The position numbers and the translations under genes are program-made. A model generated the notes under the pieces. The model did no database searches, had not been told where the DNA came from, and saw only the letters and a list, made by a program, of their open reading frames with translations. A stretch of DNA of 64,000 bases from Acidobacteriota bacterium (GTDB lineage: Bacteria > Acidobacteriota > Blastocatellia > Pyrinomonadales > Pyrinomonadaceae). Positions 1 through 8,256 of this stretch are shown here, piece by piece. Where the stretch lies: the NCBI GenBank assembly GCA_023389035.1, contig JAEWFC010000002.1, forward strand, positions 40,985-104,984. Reading direction: 5' to 3'. The number at the start of each line of letters is the position of its first letter. Within the stretch, counting starts at the first letter, position 1.

Positions 1-195
1 GCTGTGGCGGGCGTCGCGATCGTTAATTATACGGGCCTGGTTTACGGCGTGGCGATCGGCTGGATAATCTTTGGCGAGGCACAGGGCGGCTGGGCATTTG
101 TCGGGATGGGCCTTGTAATTATTGGGGTTGCGGCAAGCGTGCTCTACACAAAACGCGTGCAGCGGCTGGCCGCGACGCATATGACGGAAGCCTGA
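1..195 (+). CDS. EamA/DMT-family transporter, C-terminal fragment
   Basis: This is the tail of a gene that begins before the window; the frame is open from base 1. It shows two hydrophobic segments (about residues 5-27 and 32-51) separated by a short loop, then a basic cytoplasmic end (KRVQRLA). This matches the last helices of 10-TM drug/metabolite (EamA) transporters, two fuller examples of which lie elsewhere in the window. Only one base separates its stop from the mogA-like start, so the two are probably cotranscribed. The family call rests on a short fragment, and the substrate is unknown. Confidence 0.6.
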   Translation, partial: AVAGVAIVNYTGLVYGVAIGWIIFGEAQGGWAFVGMGLVIIGVAASVLYTKRVQRLAATHMTEA

Positions 196-196
196 A

Positions 197-679
197 ATGA
201 AACGAATTATCCGAGCTGTAGTGATCACCGCCAGCGATACGCGGACGCCTGAGAACGACCTTTCCGGTGACGCTCTGGCTGAGCTGTTAGAAGAATTCGG
301 GGCGATGGTAATTGACCGCCGGGTGGTGGCGGACGACCGCGAATCGCTGGGAGCGCTGCTCGCAGGATTTGCCGACAGCGGCGAGGTCGATCTGATAATC
401 ACGACCGGTGGGACGGGTCTTGGGCCACGTGATGTGACGCCTGAAGCGACGCTTGATGTGATAGATCGTGAGGCTCCGGGCATCGCTGAGGCGATCCGCC
501 GTGAGACCTCTGAGCAGGCGCCCGGTGCAATGCTTTCCCGAGGCGTTGCCGGCGTCTCAGGAGCCACGCTGATCATCAATTTCCCCGGCTCACCAAAGGC
601 CGTAGCCCAATGTTTCCAAGTAATTAGACCCGTTCTGCAGCACGCCGTCGACCTAGTCGCAGGCGACACCGCACACTGA
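197..679 (+). CDS. MogA/MoaB-family molybdenum cofactor biosynthesis protein
   Basis: A 160-residue protein of the MogA/MoaB fold, which binds molybdopterin and in MogA adenylates it before molybdenum insertion. Visible signatures are the N-terminal VVITASDTR strand-turn, the GGTG loop at residues 71-74 followed by GPRDVTPEAT, and the LIINFPGSPKA block at about 125-135; the latter two are the conserved pterin-binding parts. The length is that of a single-domain MogA/MoaB rather than the longer MoeA. The start ATG lies one base after the stop of the upstream transporter gene. No other molybdenum cofactor gene is in the window, so MogA and MoaB cannot be told apart from context. Confidence 0.85.
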   Translation: MKRIIRAVVITASDTRTPENDLSGDALAELLEEFGAMVIDRRVVADDRESLGALLAGFADSGEVDLIITTGGTGLGPRDVTPEATLDVIDREAPGIAEAIRRETSEQAPGAMLSRGVAGVSGATLIINFPGSPKAVAQCFQVIRPVLQHAVDLVAGDTAH

Positions 680-680
680 A

Positions 681-787
681 CGCCGCGGGGCTGAAAATTT
701 CCAAAATTCGCATCCAGCCCCGCGTGTGGACGCTGATTTCTGCACGTTTAACGGCCCAGCCCTGCAATATTCAAGATCCAGCCCCGC
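681..787 (+). repeat. 107-bp intergenic repeat, copy A
   Basis: The element starts two bases after the mogA stop. It contains a perfect 10-bp inverted repeat (CGCGGGGCTG at 684-693, CAGCCCCGCG at 715-724) around an A/T-rich 21-base loop, then two further CCAGCCC blocks at 756 and 778. The reverse complement of 60319-60425 aligns with it without gaps; by hand about 76 of 107 positions agree, and the CAGCCC blocks fall at the same offsets. There is no T-tract after the stem, so a plain terminator is unlikely. Confidence 0.7.
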
Positions 788-894
788 ATCAACCGGCAGC
801 ATTCACCTGCATCATAATTTCGTGCCCGATCCCTGCGAATTCCGCAGTATCCGCCGCGTACCGTTGTTTCCAGAACTTCTGTAATGTCCGGACA

Positions 895-1032
895 TTATTC
901 GGTCATTCCATCCGTGCCGATGATCACGGTCGCCTCGACCGGGTCAGTGATGTCGGTAAACTCGCGCGTGGCGATAATGCCGACCAACTCGACGGGGCCA
1001 TTGGCCGATCGGAAAATTCGTTTGAATGCCAC
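895..1032 (-). other. Unassigned short open frame, possible gene remnant
   Basis: On the minus strand a frame with protein-like composition (for example ELVGIIATREFTDITDPVEA) ends at a TAA at 895-897. The only plausible start is a GTG at 1030-1032, giving 45 residues with no visible ribosome-binding site. The frame stays open upstream, through the hairpin at 1066-1091, into the 3' end of the carboxypeptidase gene. I do not recognise it. It may be the end of a decayed gene. The rest of 788-1129 shows nothing I can name. Confidence 0.2.
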
Positions 1033-1065
1033 CGTCTTAGACGGTTTTATGCTCGCGGAACGCGG

Positions 1066-1091
1066 TAGCCCATATCTTGCGATATGGGCTA
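1066..1091. repeat. Perfect 11-bp inverted repeat with TTGC loop
   Basis: The arms TAGCCCATATC and GATATGGGCTA are exact complements around a four-base loop. No T-run follows on either strand, so it does not look like an ordinary intrinsic terminator. It lies just beyond the 3' end of the carboxypeptidase gene, inside the unassigned frame. Confidence 0.6.
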
Positions 1092-1129
1092 TACATATTG
1101 CGTCGTCATCGACGACTATCTCGCACCTG

Positions 1130-2659
1130 TCACCGTGTGGTTGCGGTGGTGACGAAGGTTGAGATGTCTCGTTTTAGTTTTGCGAGCGAGTTCTTTTCGA
1201 TGTACATCATGTGGCCGGCTTCGTAGTATTCGGTGGTGATGTTGCGACGAAGCTCGGGGGTGAGGTTCATCGAAGAGATGGTGTAATCGGCGGCGAAATA
1301 GGGCGTCGCCATATCGTAATAGCCGCTGGCGAGAAAGACCTTCATATACGGATTTTTCCGCATCGCTGAGGAAAGGGCGGCGGTCGTATCGGCGTACTGA
1401 TTGTTGGTGTTCCAGTTCCAGGGGCTGGTGATGCCGCCGCCGAGAATGTAGTACTCGAGGTCGGTCTTAAAGCCAAGATCGCGGCGGACGTAGTCGTTGA
1501 ACGTCGAGGTGTAAGGCGGACGGATCGCCGTCATGCTCGGGTCGAATTCAGGGCCGGAGCCGCCCGAATCGCGGTCGTAACCGAGGAAGCGGCTGTCGAG
1601 CCGGCCGGTCGTGCGTTTGCGGCTGCGAAGCAGCTCTTTGTTAAACTCGCCGAGCTCGATGCGGAAGTTCTGATTGTCGATGAACGTTTTCGAAAGTCCG
1701 GTGTAGGACGCGAACTTGGTCAGCAGTGCGTCGCGTTCCTGAGCGGTCAACCGGTCGATGCGAAGCAGCGCGGGTGCAAATTCGGTCGCCGTGAAATTCT
1801 CGACCTCGCGAAGAAACGTCGTCAGCGGTTTCGCCTGCATTTCCGGCGAGAGAGCCTTGTGATACCAGGCGGTCGCGGCATACGACGGCAGGATCAGTAT
1901 CAGCGGATAGTCGTTGTTGTCGGCAAAGCGGATCGAGAGGAAGTTGGTCACCATCGAAACGAGTGCGACGCCGTTCAGGCCGACACCGCGTTCGAAAAGG
2001 TGATTTGCCAGGCCCGCGACACGCGTCGTGCCGTAGCTCTCGCCGACGAGATAGACAGGCGACGACCAGCGTTCGCCGCGGCCGAGATACATTCGGATGA
2101 ATTCGCCATTCGCCTCGATGTCGCCGTTGACGGAAAAATATTTTGAAGCGAGCTCGGGCTTTGCCGCACGCGAGTAACCGGTGCCGACGGGGTCGACGAA
2201 GACGAGGTCCGTCAGGTCGAGCCAGCTGTGTTCGTTATCGACCAATTGGTACGGCGGTGGCGGCATCATGCCGTCATCGAGCATTCGCACACGCTTCGGG
2301 CCGAGAGCTCCGAGATGCAGCCAGACCGACGCCGAGCCGGGACCGCCGTTGAACGAGAACATCAGCGGACGCGTTTTCGGGTCGGCTCCGTCGAGCGTGT
2401 ACGCCATGTAGAAAATGCGTGCTTCGGTCTCTTGCGAGACGGCATTCTTTAGCGGCATGTAGCCGGTCGTGACGGTGTAGTTAAATTGCCGGCCGCCAAC
2501 GCGTGCGGAATGTTTCGTGACGGTCGGTGGCTGATCCGCGATCGCTGCCGCGGCCGCGGGCGTTGCGGTCGGCGTCGGCCGTGGCGTGTCTTGGGCGGCG
2601 GCCGATGCGAACATCGCCGCGCAGAACAAAAAGGCTGCGAGGGTCTGAGTCAGTTTCAT
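1130..2659 (-). CDS. Secreted serine carboxypeptidase (peptidase family S10)
   Basis: A 509-residue protein with a signal peptide (residues 1 to about 22, ending ASAAAQ) and a Pro/Ala/Thr-rich linker. The S10 alpha/beta-hydrolase core follows: the NGGPGSA block (104-110) that builds the oxyanion hole, the nucleophile Ser208 in GESYG, and the likely Asp449 (YYDMATP) and His483 (EAGHMMY) of the catalytic triad. Such enzymes remove C-terminal residues from peptides, here probably in the periplasm or outside the cell. The length is usual for bacterial S10 proteins. It is monocistronic as far as can be seen, with the terminator of the upstream small gene between them. Confidence 0.92.
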   Translation of the reverse strand: MKLTQTLAAFLFCAAMFASAAAQDTPRPTPTATPAAAAAIADQPPTVTKHSARVGGRQFNYTVTTGYMPLKNAVSQETEARIFYMAYTLDGADPKTRPLMFSFNGGPGSASVWLHLGALGPKRVRMLDDGMMPPPPYQLVDNEHSWLDLTDLVFVDPVGTGYSRAAKPELASKYFSVNGDIEANGEFIRMYLGRGERWSSPVYLVGESYGTTRVAGLANHLFERGVGLNGVALVSMVTNFLSIRFADNNDYPLILILPSYAATAWYHKALSPEMQAKPLTTFLREVENFTATEFAPALLRIDRLTAQERDALLTKFASYTGLSKTFIDNQNFRIELGEFNKELLRSRKRTTGRLDSRFLGYDRDSGGSGPEFDPSMTAIRPPYTSTFNDYVRRDLGFKTDLEYYILGGGITSPWNWNTNNQYADTTAALSSAMRKNPYMKVFLASGYYDMATPYFAADYTISSMNLTPELRRNITTEYYEAGHMMYIEKNSLAKLKRDISTFVTTATTR

Positions 2660-2728
2660 ATGAAAGAAAGGATAAACGAGATAGCTGAAACGTTAAAGTT
2701 CGGGAACGCTCGCGGCACAGTTGAGGCG

Positions 2729-2762
2729 CAAAAAAACGAGCCGAAGAGTAAATCTTTTCGGC
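2729..2762 (-). terminator. Intrinsic terminator of the small gene at 2842-3018
   Basis: Read on the minus strand, a 9-bp stem with one wobble (2754-2762 with 2740-2748) and a 5-base loop is followed within three bases by seven T residues (plus-strand A-run 2730-2736). Confidence 0.7.
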
Positions 2763-2841
2763 CCGTCTACCTTATCGATCACGGCAGCAACTTTTAATAA
2801 ATGATTGCGTTTTAGCCGCCGGTGATCCTGATCGATCGTGC

Positions 2842-3018
2842 TTAGTTGTCTCTGTGCTGGCTGCGCGACCGAGTGTCGGTGCGTGGAAACCGCTTCGTTA
2901 CGAAACGCGCCTCGACGCTGCGTAAGAATTCCTCGGGAATATCTTCCTGCGGCTTGGCTATCGGTTTATCGCTAACCGCGATAGTCTGCGTTCTCTGCTT
3001 TTCTCGCTGGTTCATCAT
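2842..3018 (-). CDS. Small hypothetical protein, 58 aa
   Basis: I do not recognise this protein. The start is set by a strong GGAGG Shine-Dalgarno seven bases before the ATG at 3016-3018; a longer frame upstream has no such site. The product is charged and soluble, with no signal peptide or membrane segment. It begins MMNQREKQRTQT, has a Pro/acid stretch (PQEDIPEEF) and ends in an Arg-rich tail. The good ribosome-binding site and the terminator just downstream support a real, separately expressed gene. Confidence 0.6.
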   Translation of the reverse strand: MMNQREKQRTQTIAVSDKPIAKPQEDIPEEFLRSVEARFVTKRFPRTDTRSRSQHRDN

Positions 3019-3103
3019 TTCAGTTCCTCCATTCATCCGGTACGGTGACCGGGCAGTTGCGGTCTCTGATTGCAAGCCGCATACCAACGGAGGCCAAAAT
3101 GCG

Positions 3104-3133
3104 AAAAAGGGCCTCCGAGAATATCGGAAGCCC
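3104..3133 (-). terminator. Intrinsic terminator of the amidohydrolase operon
   Basis: On the minus strand a 10-bp stem with one mismatch (3124-3133 with 3109-3118, loop 3119-3123) is followed immediately by five T residues. It lies 35 bases after the end of the second amidohydrolase gene. Confidence 0.75.
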
Positions 3134-3167
3134 TTGATTATGAACAGTTAGCGGTGAAACTAAATTC

Positions 3168-4394
3168 TTACCGAACTACTGTACTCACCACGACGCCGTT
3201 GATCATCGTACCGGTGCAGTGTGTCGTGTACTCAAATGGATCGCCGTCGTACATTGCGATGTCAGCGTCCTTGCCGACAGCCAGCGAACCGACGCGGTTG
3301 TCGATGCCGAGGATCTTCGCGGCGTCGATCGTGATCATCGCCATTGCATCGCGCGGCGTCATACCGTTCGCAGCGGCGAGCGCGGCTTCAAAGAGGACGA
3401 CTCGCGTCTTGGGAACGTAACCCTCGAATCCGCTTTGGAGAGCGACGGGAATTCCGGCTGCGCGGAGCTTCGAGGCATTCTCCATCGACAGGTTCTCTCG
3501 GTCGCCGCCGGGGCGAGCCATCGTCGGGTGAACGATGACGGGGAAGCCCGACGCCTTGATCTCACTCAAGAGCATATGGCCGTCGGACGCGCCTTCGAGC
3601 ACGATGCGGATGTTGAACTCCTTGGCGATGCGAAGAGCGGTCATGATGTCGACCGCGGCTTCGGCATTAACGAGCAGCGGCATCTCGCGTTTGATGACAC
3701 GGTCCATTATCAGGGACTTCAGGTCGGTCGCGGGCTCTTTCTTCTTTGAGTTTTCCTGAGCCTTGATCAGCTCGGCACGCAGCATGGCCGCTTGCTTCGC
3801 ACGCGAACCGGGCGAACGGCCGGAACCGGCGTTTGCGGCATTTCCGAGCGTTACTGAGATCATCGCTGCAGGCACGATGGTCGCCTGATCGACGTTCTTG
3901 CCGGTCGTCTTCGCGATCATGGTCTGGCCCGAGATCAGTGCCGACGGCTGATGGCCCGTGTGCACGGTGGTGACACCGAATTCGCGGACCCATTCGATCA
4001 GACGCTCTTCGGCGTTGTAGGCGTCGATCGCACGCAGCTCAGGCTGCACGCTGCCGCCGCCGTCGAGAGCCATCTGGTCGTGCGGCTGATTAAGGTAGCC
4101 GTTGAGGCCAATCACGGAACGAGCGTCGATGAGCCCGGGAGTGACGACCTTTGCATTAATTACGCGGTAGTTCGCCGGGATGGTCACCTGGGCTGCTGCG
4201 CCGACAGCCTCGATCTTGCCGTTATTAACAAGGACGACGCCGTTTGTGATGGGGTCACCTGCCATCGTCCAGACAGTCTCGCCTTTTACGGCGATCTGTG
4301 CGGACGCGGTCAGGGCCGCAAAATGGATGGCAAAGAGGGCGATCGAGAGGGACGCTGCCAATGGCAGAAGTTTTTTCATAGTTGCGTGGTTCAT
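3168..4394 (-). CDS. Secreted amidohydrolase-fold protein lacking the metal ligands
   Basis: 408 residues with a signal peptide ending near residue 33. The framework is that of imidazolonepropionase-like amidohydrolases: an N-terminal beta-sandwich, TPGLID at 85-90, and the C-terminal GSLAVGKDADIAMYDGDP block. The HxH of the active site after PGLID is replaced by AxS (residues 91 and 93). Where the upstream paralogue has HFHTHRH this protein has LLVNAEA, IVLQHVS is IVLEGAS, and GFHTDD is LQSGFEG. All recognisable metal ligands are therefore gone, and a catalytic hydrolase role is doubtful. It may be a binding or partner subunit of the intact paralogue, to which it is coupled through a TAATG overlap. 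Confidence 0.85.
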   Translation of the reverse strand: MNHATMKKLLPLAASLSIALFAIHFAALTASAQIAVKGETVWTMAGDPITNGVVLVNNGKIEAVGAAAQVTIPANYRVINAKVVTPGLIDARSVIGLNGYLNQPHDQMALDGGGSVQPELRAIDAYNAEERLIEWVREFGVTTVHTGHQPSALISGQTMIAKTTGKNVDQATIVPAAMISVTLGNAANAGSGRSPGSRAKQAAMLRAELIKAQENSKKKEPATDLKSLIMDRVIKREMPLLVNAEAAVDIMTALRIAKEFNIRIVLEGASDGHMLLSEIKASGFPVIVHPTMARPGGDRENLSMENASKLRAAGIPVALQSGFEGYVPKTRVVLFEAALAAANGMTPRDAMAMITIDAAKILGIDNRVGSLAVGKDADIAMYDGDPFEYTTHCTGTMINGVVVSTVVR

Positions 4395-5710
4395 TAGTTC
4401 TCACCTCCCAGATCACCGTCGAAGCAGTGAATGTGCTCGGAAGGCTCGTTGCCAGCGCCAAATCCGCCGGTCGCGGTAAGGCGGTCTTTCGGATCGGAAC
4501 GGTCAAAGACTCGTTTGCCATCGACCCAGGTTTCCAGAACGTGCGTGTAAACGCTGAGCGGATCGCCTGACAGCACGACCAGGTCTGCGTCCTTGCCGAC
4601 CTCGATCGAACCGACGCGGTCCTGCATATCGAGCATTATCGCGTTCGCCATCGTGAGGGCGTAAAGGGCTTTTTCACGCGACATTCCTGCACGAACCGCG
4701 AGGCCTGCCGAACGTAGGAACCAACGCGAATCGGTGATGCTGTCGTCAGTGTGGAAGCCGACCAACGCACCGGCTTTTTCAAGAGCGACGCCGTTCTCAA
4801 ACTTGATGTCCATCGTCTCGAGCTTGCCGCCGGGCGAATCGATAAAGATGATCGAAGCCGGGGCCTTTGCGGCCGCTATCTCGTCGGCGACCTTCCAGGC
4901 CTCGGAGACGTGCTGCAGGACGATGCGAAAGCCGAACTCTTTCTGCAGACGAAGGGCGGTCAGCACGTCATCGTGACGGTGCGTATGAAAGTGCACGACG
5001 CGCTTGCCGTCGAGGACCTCGACCAGAGATTCCATCGCGAGGTCACGCGGCGGCAGTTTGGTCGTGTCACTGCCGGCCTTTTTCACCTTGTCGCGGTATT
5101 CCTGGGCTTTGATGAATTGAGCACGGACAAGCGCGGCGGCCTTTGCACGCGTTCCAGGGAACGTTCCGCCGCCGGCACGGATGGAGTTGGTGCCGTTGGC
5201 GAACTTGATGCCGCCCATATAATTGCCGCTCTTATCGTAAATGAGCAGGTCGTCGATCTTCACGGCGTTGTCGCGAAGCTTGAGATAAAGCGTCTGTCCG
5301 CTGTCCAGTTGTCCCGAACCGGGCATTACGTTCACGGTGGTGATGCCGCCCGACTGAGCACGCTGAATGCTCGCGGAACGTGCGTTTATACCGTCGAGAA
5401 TGCGGACGTCCGGCTGGATCGGTGACGAGGCGTCACCGCCCGAACCGCCGCCGATATGGCTGTGCGTGTCGACCAGGCCGGGCATTATCGTTTTGCCGTT
5501 GGCATCGATGACCTGTGCACCTGACGGCGGCTGAACATTGGCACCGACAGCTGTGATCTTGCCATTGTGAACGACGACCGTGCCGCGAGCTATTTCGGGG
5601 CCGGAGATCGGAATTATCCGGGCGTTGGTGAACGAGACGGGTTGCTGTTGTCCGAAGGCCGAACAGACTAGCAGCATGCATGCAATGCTGCATAACAAGA
5701 ATTTATTCAT
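4394..5710 (-). CDS. Secreted amidohydrolase, intact metal site
   Basis: 438 residues with a signal peptide (cleavage near CSAFGQ, residue 20). It is a TIM-barrel metal-dependent hydrolase of the imidazolonepropionase/dipeptidase type. The metal site is visible: His83 and His85 in GLVDTHSH, histidines at 240-246 (HFHTHRH), His267 (VLQHVSEA) and the H320-x-D-D loop (GFHTDD). The C-terminal GSIEVGKDADLVVLSGDP strand closes the composite domain. The substrate is unknown; secreted relatives act on small cyclic amides or dipeptides. Its stop overlaps the start of the degenerate paralogue by one base, so the pair is translationally coupled. Confidence 0.9.
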   Translation of the reverse strand: MNKFLLCSIACMLLVCSAFGQQQPVSFTNARIIPISGPEIARGTVVVHNGKITAVGANVQPPSGAQVIDANGKTIMPGLVDTHSHIGGGSGGDASSPIQPDVRILDGINARSASIQRAQSGGITTVNVMPGSGQLDSGQTLYLKLRDNAVKIDDLLIYDKSGNYMGGIKFANGTNSIRAGGGTFPGTRAKAAALVRAQFIKAQEYRDKVKKAGSDTTKLPPRDLAMESLVEVLDGKRVVHFHTHRHDDVLTALRLQKEFGFRIVLQHVSEAWKVADEIAAAKAPASIIFIDSPGGKLETMDIKFENGVALEKAGALVGFHTDDSITDSRWFLRSAGLAVRAGMSREKALYALTMANAIMLDMQDRVGSIEVGKDADLVVLSGDPLSVYTHVLETWVDGKRVFDRSDPKDRLTATGGFGAGNEPSEHIHCFDGDLGGEN

Positions 5711-5856
5711 TTGAAGTTCCTCATTAAAGGTTTAAGAGCGGAGTGTATTGATAAGTTGCAACGAAATGGTGTCACTGTCAAGATTCGGCAAACCAAATCG
5801 GTTAAACTGGGAAAACGAAGCATGATGTGATTTGAGGTCGATCTATTTAAATCGTT

Positions 5857-5882
5857 CAGTTTGAACGAGTTAGTTCGAACTG
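5857..5882. promoter_or_regulatory. 10-bp dyad in a divergent promoter region
   Basis: CAGTTTGAAC and GTTCGAACTG pair over ten bases with one wobble around a six-base spacer. The site lies between the divergent amidohydrolase operon and the glycine-zipper gene, where an operator would be expected. No regulator gene is adjacent. Nothing else is evident in 5711-5957. Confidence 0.35.
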
Positions 5883-5957
5883 CGGCTGCGGCGCCGTTTA
5901 TGGCACACGTCTTGAAAGGGAACTGGCACGTATTGCTATTTTTCGGGGGAACAAACC

Positions 5958-6392
5958 ATGAAGAAAATTTTTGTTTTTGCACTATTGTTCGTATTCGCGG
6001 TTTCGACTGCGGTACCTGAGGCTTTTGGACAGACCCGTCGTAAGAAGAAAAAATATCCGGGTCTGGCGACCAACATCGCTATCGTTGCGGGTGCTACGGC
6101 AGCCGGTGCTCTGATCGGCCGCGGCCGTAACGGAGCAATGATCGGTGCTGGTGCAGGTTTGCTTTATGCGTCGAGCCGTAAGGGCACGAAGCGTCGGGCA
6201 TATAATTCGAAGTATCGCCGCGGTGCTAAGATCGCCGGTGGTACGCTGCTCGGTGCCGGTACCGGTGCCTGGGTTGGCGGTAAGACGGGTATGCTGGTCG
6301 GCGGACTTGCTGGTGCAGGTGCTACGTATCTCTACACCAAGAATGGCCGACGTTACTATCGTGCACGCAATGGCCGCGTTTACTATAGATAG
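5958..6392 (+). CDS. Secreted glycine-zipper protein
   Basis: 144 residues with a signal peptide ending near AFGQ (residue about 25), then a basic RRKKKK stretch. Glycine-rich helices with GxxxG spacing follow: residues about 35-75 (GATAAGALIGRGRNG) and 90-125 (GGTLLGAGTGAWVGG). The tail carries two similar Tyr/Arg units (GRRYYRARNGRVYYR). Glycine zippers usually pack in membranes or envelope lipoproteins; the role here is unknown. The start is supported by GGGGGAAC shortly before the ATG. The gene stands alone between a divergent promoter region and its own terminator. Confidence 0.75.
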   Translation: MKKIFVFALLFVFAVSTAVPEAFGQTRRKKKKYPGLATNIAIVAGATAAGALIGRGRNGAMIGAGAGLLYASSRKGTKRRAYNSKYRRGAKIAGGTLLGAGTGAWVGGKTGMLVGGLAGAGATYLYTKNGRRYYRARNGRVYYR

Positions 6393-6418
6393 TTTCGGTT
6401 AGAAATGAATAGAGTTTG

Positions 6419-6452
6419 GGCTGCTGGAGCTTATGGTTCCGGCAGCCTTTTC
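6419..6452 (+). terminator. Intrinsic terminator after the glycine-zipper gene
   Basis: A 10-bp stem with one wobble (6419-6428 with 6438-6447) is followed by TTTTCTATTT. It sits exactly between this gene and the end of the convergent histidine kinase gene. Confidence 0.8.
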
Positions 6453-8209
6453 TATTTGTCTGAGTCTTTCGGAATAGGGAACTTGAGGTCGAACGTGGTT
6501 CCGGAGCCGTTGGTGCTGAGCTCGATCGTACCGCCGTGAGCGGTCACGATCGCGTAGCAAACGGCGAGGCCGAGGCCGGTGCCCTTGCCGGGAGATTTGG
6601 TCGTGAAGAAGGGATCGAAGATCTGTTTGGCGGTGAGTTCGTCGATGCCCGAACCGGAATCGGTCACGCGAACGGTCAGGTGGTCGACGCTCGCGTCGCT
6701 GGTGATCAGGATCGAGCCGCCCGTCGTCATCGCGTCTTTTGCGTTCAAAAGCAGATTCAAAAATACCTGCTGAAGCTGGTCGGGGTCGGCGAGGATCGCC
6801 GGAGATTCGGCGTGTTCGCGAGTGACCCTTATACTGCGGAAATCGGTATCGAAATTAGCGAGCCTGATGCTGGAATCTATGACACTTCGGATGTCCACGA
6901 GCACTTTGGCGGCGGGACGCACGCGAGCGAAATCGGTAAGGTCTTTTGTGACGCGTTTGATACGCCCGATCTGATCGGCGATGAGCTTGAGCTGCTCGGC
7001 GGTCTCCGGATCCTGATGCTCCTGTTTCTGGATCATCTGAATGAGCGACGAGATCGAGGCGAGCGGATTATTGACCTCGTGGGCTACACCGGCAGCCATC
7101 GTTCCCATCGCGGCCAGGCGATCGCTCCGCTGCAGCTGCTCGTTCATGCGTTTGAGCTGATCGATGTCGGACGCCATCTTGCGGCTCATTTCATTGAACG
7201 TATCTGCGAGCAGGCCGATCTCGTCGTTGCTTTTACGCAGGTCGACCTCGGTCCCGTAGGCTCCTTCGGTCACTTTTACTGCCGCCAGAGCAATGCGTTC
7301 GAGCGGCCGGGAGATCGTCCGAACAACAAGCAGCAGAAGCAGCAGGTTTGGGACGAGCGCACTGATCACGCTGAAAACCAGGTACTTGCGCCAAGCCTCA
7401 GCGTCCATTCCGTAGCGAAACGCCCACCAGACGATCGGTATCTGAAATATCGCGAAACTCACGATCGCGACCGACGCGATGCTCAATGCGACCTTGTAAG
7501 TTAAAGGGAAGAGCCGGAACTGGTCGAGCGCGGTCTGGAGCGAGAAGAGCTTAAAGTTCGAGATCGCGTATGCGTATATCAGCACGCCGGGAAGGACGAA
7601 GATCGAGCTGAACGGGAGAAATTCGTATATCCCGAAGTACGGAAAGACGATGTTCGCGAGCGTCTTAAAGACGCCGGTTATGATCAGGGCCCAGAATATC
7701 GCTCCGACCTGCTGGCCGCGCTGAGTGCCGGCATATCGCCGGTGCTTCCGGTAAAGAATGTACGCACCGTAAGTGAATACGACATAGACGTAAAGCACGA
7801 AGACGTAAGCCGTCGGGGCAAGGCTGATGCTGAACTCGCCGTCTGTGAGGTTTACATCATTCCAGAGAAAACCGAACAGCGCCGCGGGAATGAGGACGAT
7901 GCCGGGCGAAAGAATGATCGCGGCACGTTTCTTCGGCGTTCTCGCGTTTTCGGGAAAGACCCAGGCGAATACCACCAACGCGTACTGCATCAGCAGCGCG
8001 ATGACAAAGCTCGCGGCGACCCACCAGCCTGCTCCGAAGTCAGGGTCGTAGAAGTTCCAAAAAACTAGATCTTTTGTCGTGAAGAGAGCGAGGAATGCGA
8101 TGAATGCAGCGAATGTCTGATTCGCACGGCTTCGCGGGTCGGCCACAAAGACGTAAAAGCCGAGCAGCACGAGCAGAAACAGCGCGAACAGATGCAGCAG
8201 CACCAGCAT
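6452..8209 (-). CDS. Membrane sensor histidine kinase
   Basis: 585 residues. The first 260 or so hold seven or eight hydrophobic segments, followed by one more membrane helix at about 275-297. A HAMP linker (298-350) and a coiled coil lead to the HisKA domain with the phospho-acceptor His377 in GVAHEVNNPLAS. The ATPase domain has the N box (FLNLLLNAKDAM), G1 (DSGSGID), the FFTTK F box and G2 (GTGLGLAV). The HEVNNPLAS box is of the NtrB-like subclass that often partners sigma-54 activators. No response regulator is adjacent; the NtrC-type regulator at 45235-46611 is a possible but unproven partner. The sensed signal is unknown. Confidence 0.92.
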   Translation of the reverse strand: MLVLLHLFALFLLVLLGFYVFVADPRSRANQTFAAFIAFLALFTTKDLVFWNFYDPDFGAGWWVAASFVIALLMQYALVVFAWVFPENARTPKKRAAIILSPGIVLIPAALFGFLWNDVNLTDGEFSISLAPTAYVFVLYVYVVFTYGAYILYRKHRRYAGTQRGQQVGAIFWALIITGVFKTLANIVFPYFGIYEFLPFSSIFVLPGVLIYAYAISNFKLFSLQTALDQFRLFPLTYKVALSIASVAIVSFAIFQIPIVWWAFRYGMDAEAWRKYLVFSVISALVPNLLLLLLVVRTISRPLERIALAAVKVTEGAYGTEVDLRKSNDEIGLLADTFNEMSRKMASDIDQLKRMNEQLQRSDRLAAMGTMAAGVAHEVNNPLASISSLIQMIQKQEHQDPETAEQLKLIADQIGRIKRVTKDLTDFARVRPAAKVLVDIRSVIDSSIRLANFDTDFRSIRVTREHAESPAILADPDQLQQVFLNLLLNAKDAMTTGGSILITSDASVDHLTVRVTDSGSGIDELTAKQIFDPFFTTKSPGKGTGLGLAVCYAIVTAHGGTIELSTNGSGTTFDLKFPIPKDSDK

Positions 8210-8256
8210 GCGTAAATAGTAATTGCCTGCCGGAGATTAACAAAGCTGGTCGCCGG

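Noticed and set aside
5901..5937. Sigma-54-like TGGCAC sites upstream of the glycine-zipper gene (TGGCACACGTCTTGAA and TGGCACGTATTGCT)
   Set aside because: The first lacks the invariant GC of the -12 element; the second has the GG and GC two bases too close. Neither fits the strict -24/-12 spacing.
6536..7504. 322-residue open frame antisense to the histidine kinase gene
   Set aside because: The kinase motifs are on the minus strand; the plus-strand translation is low-complexity charged sequence without domain features.
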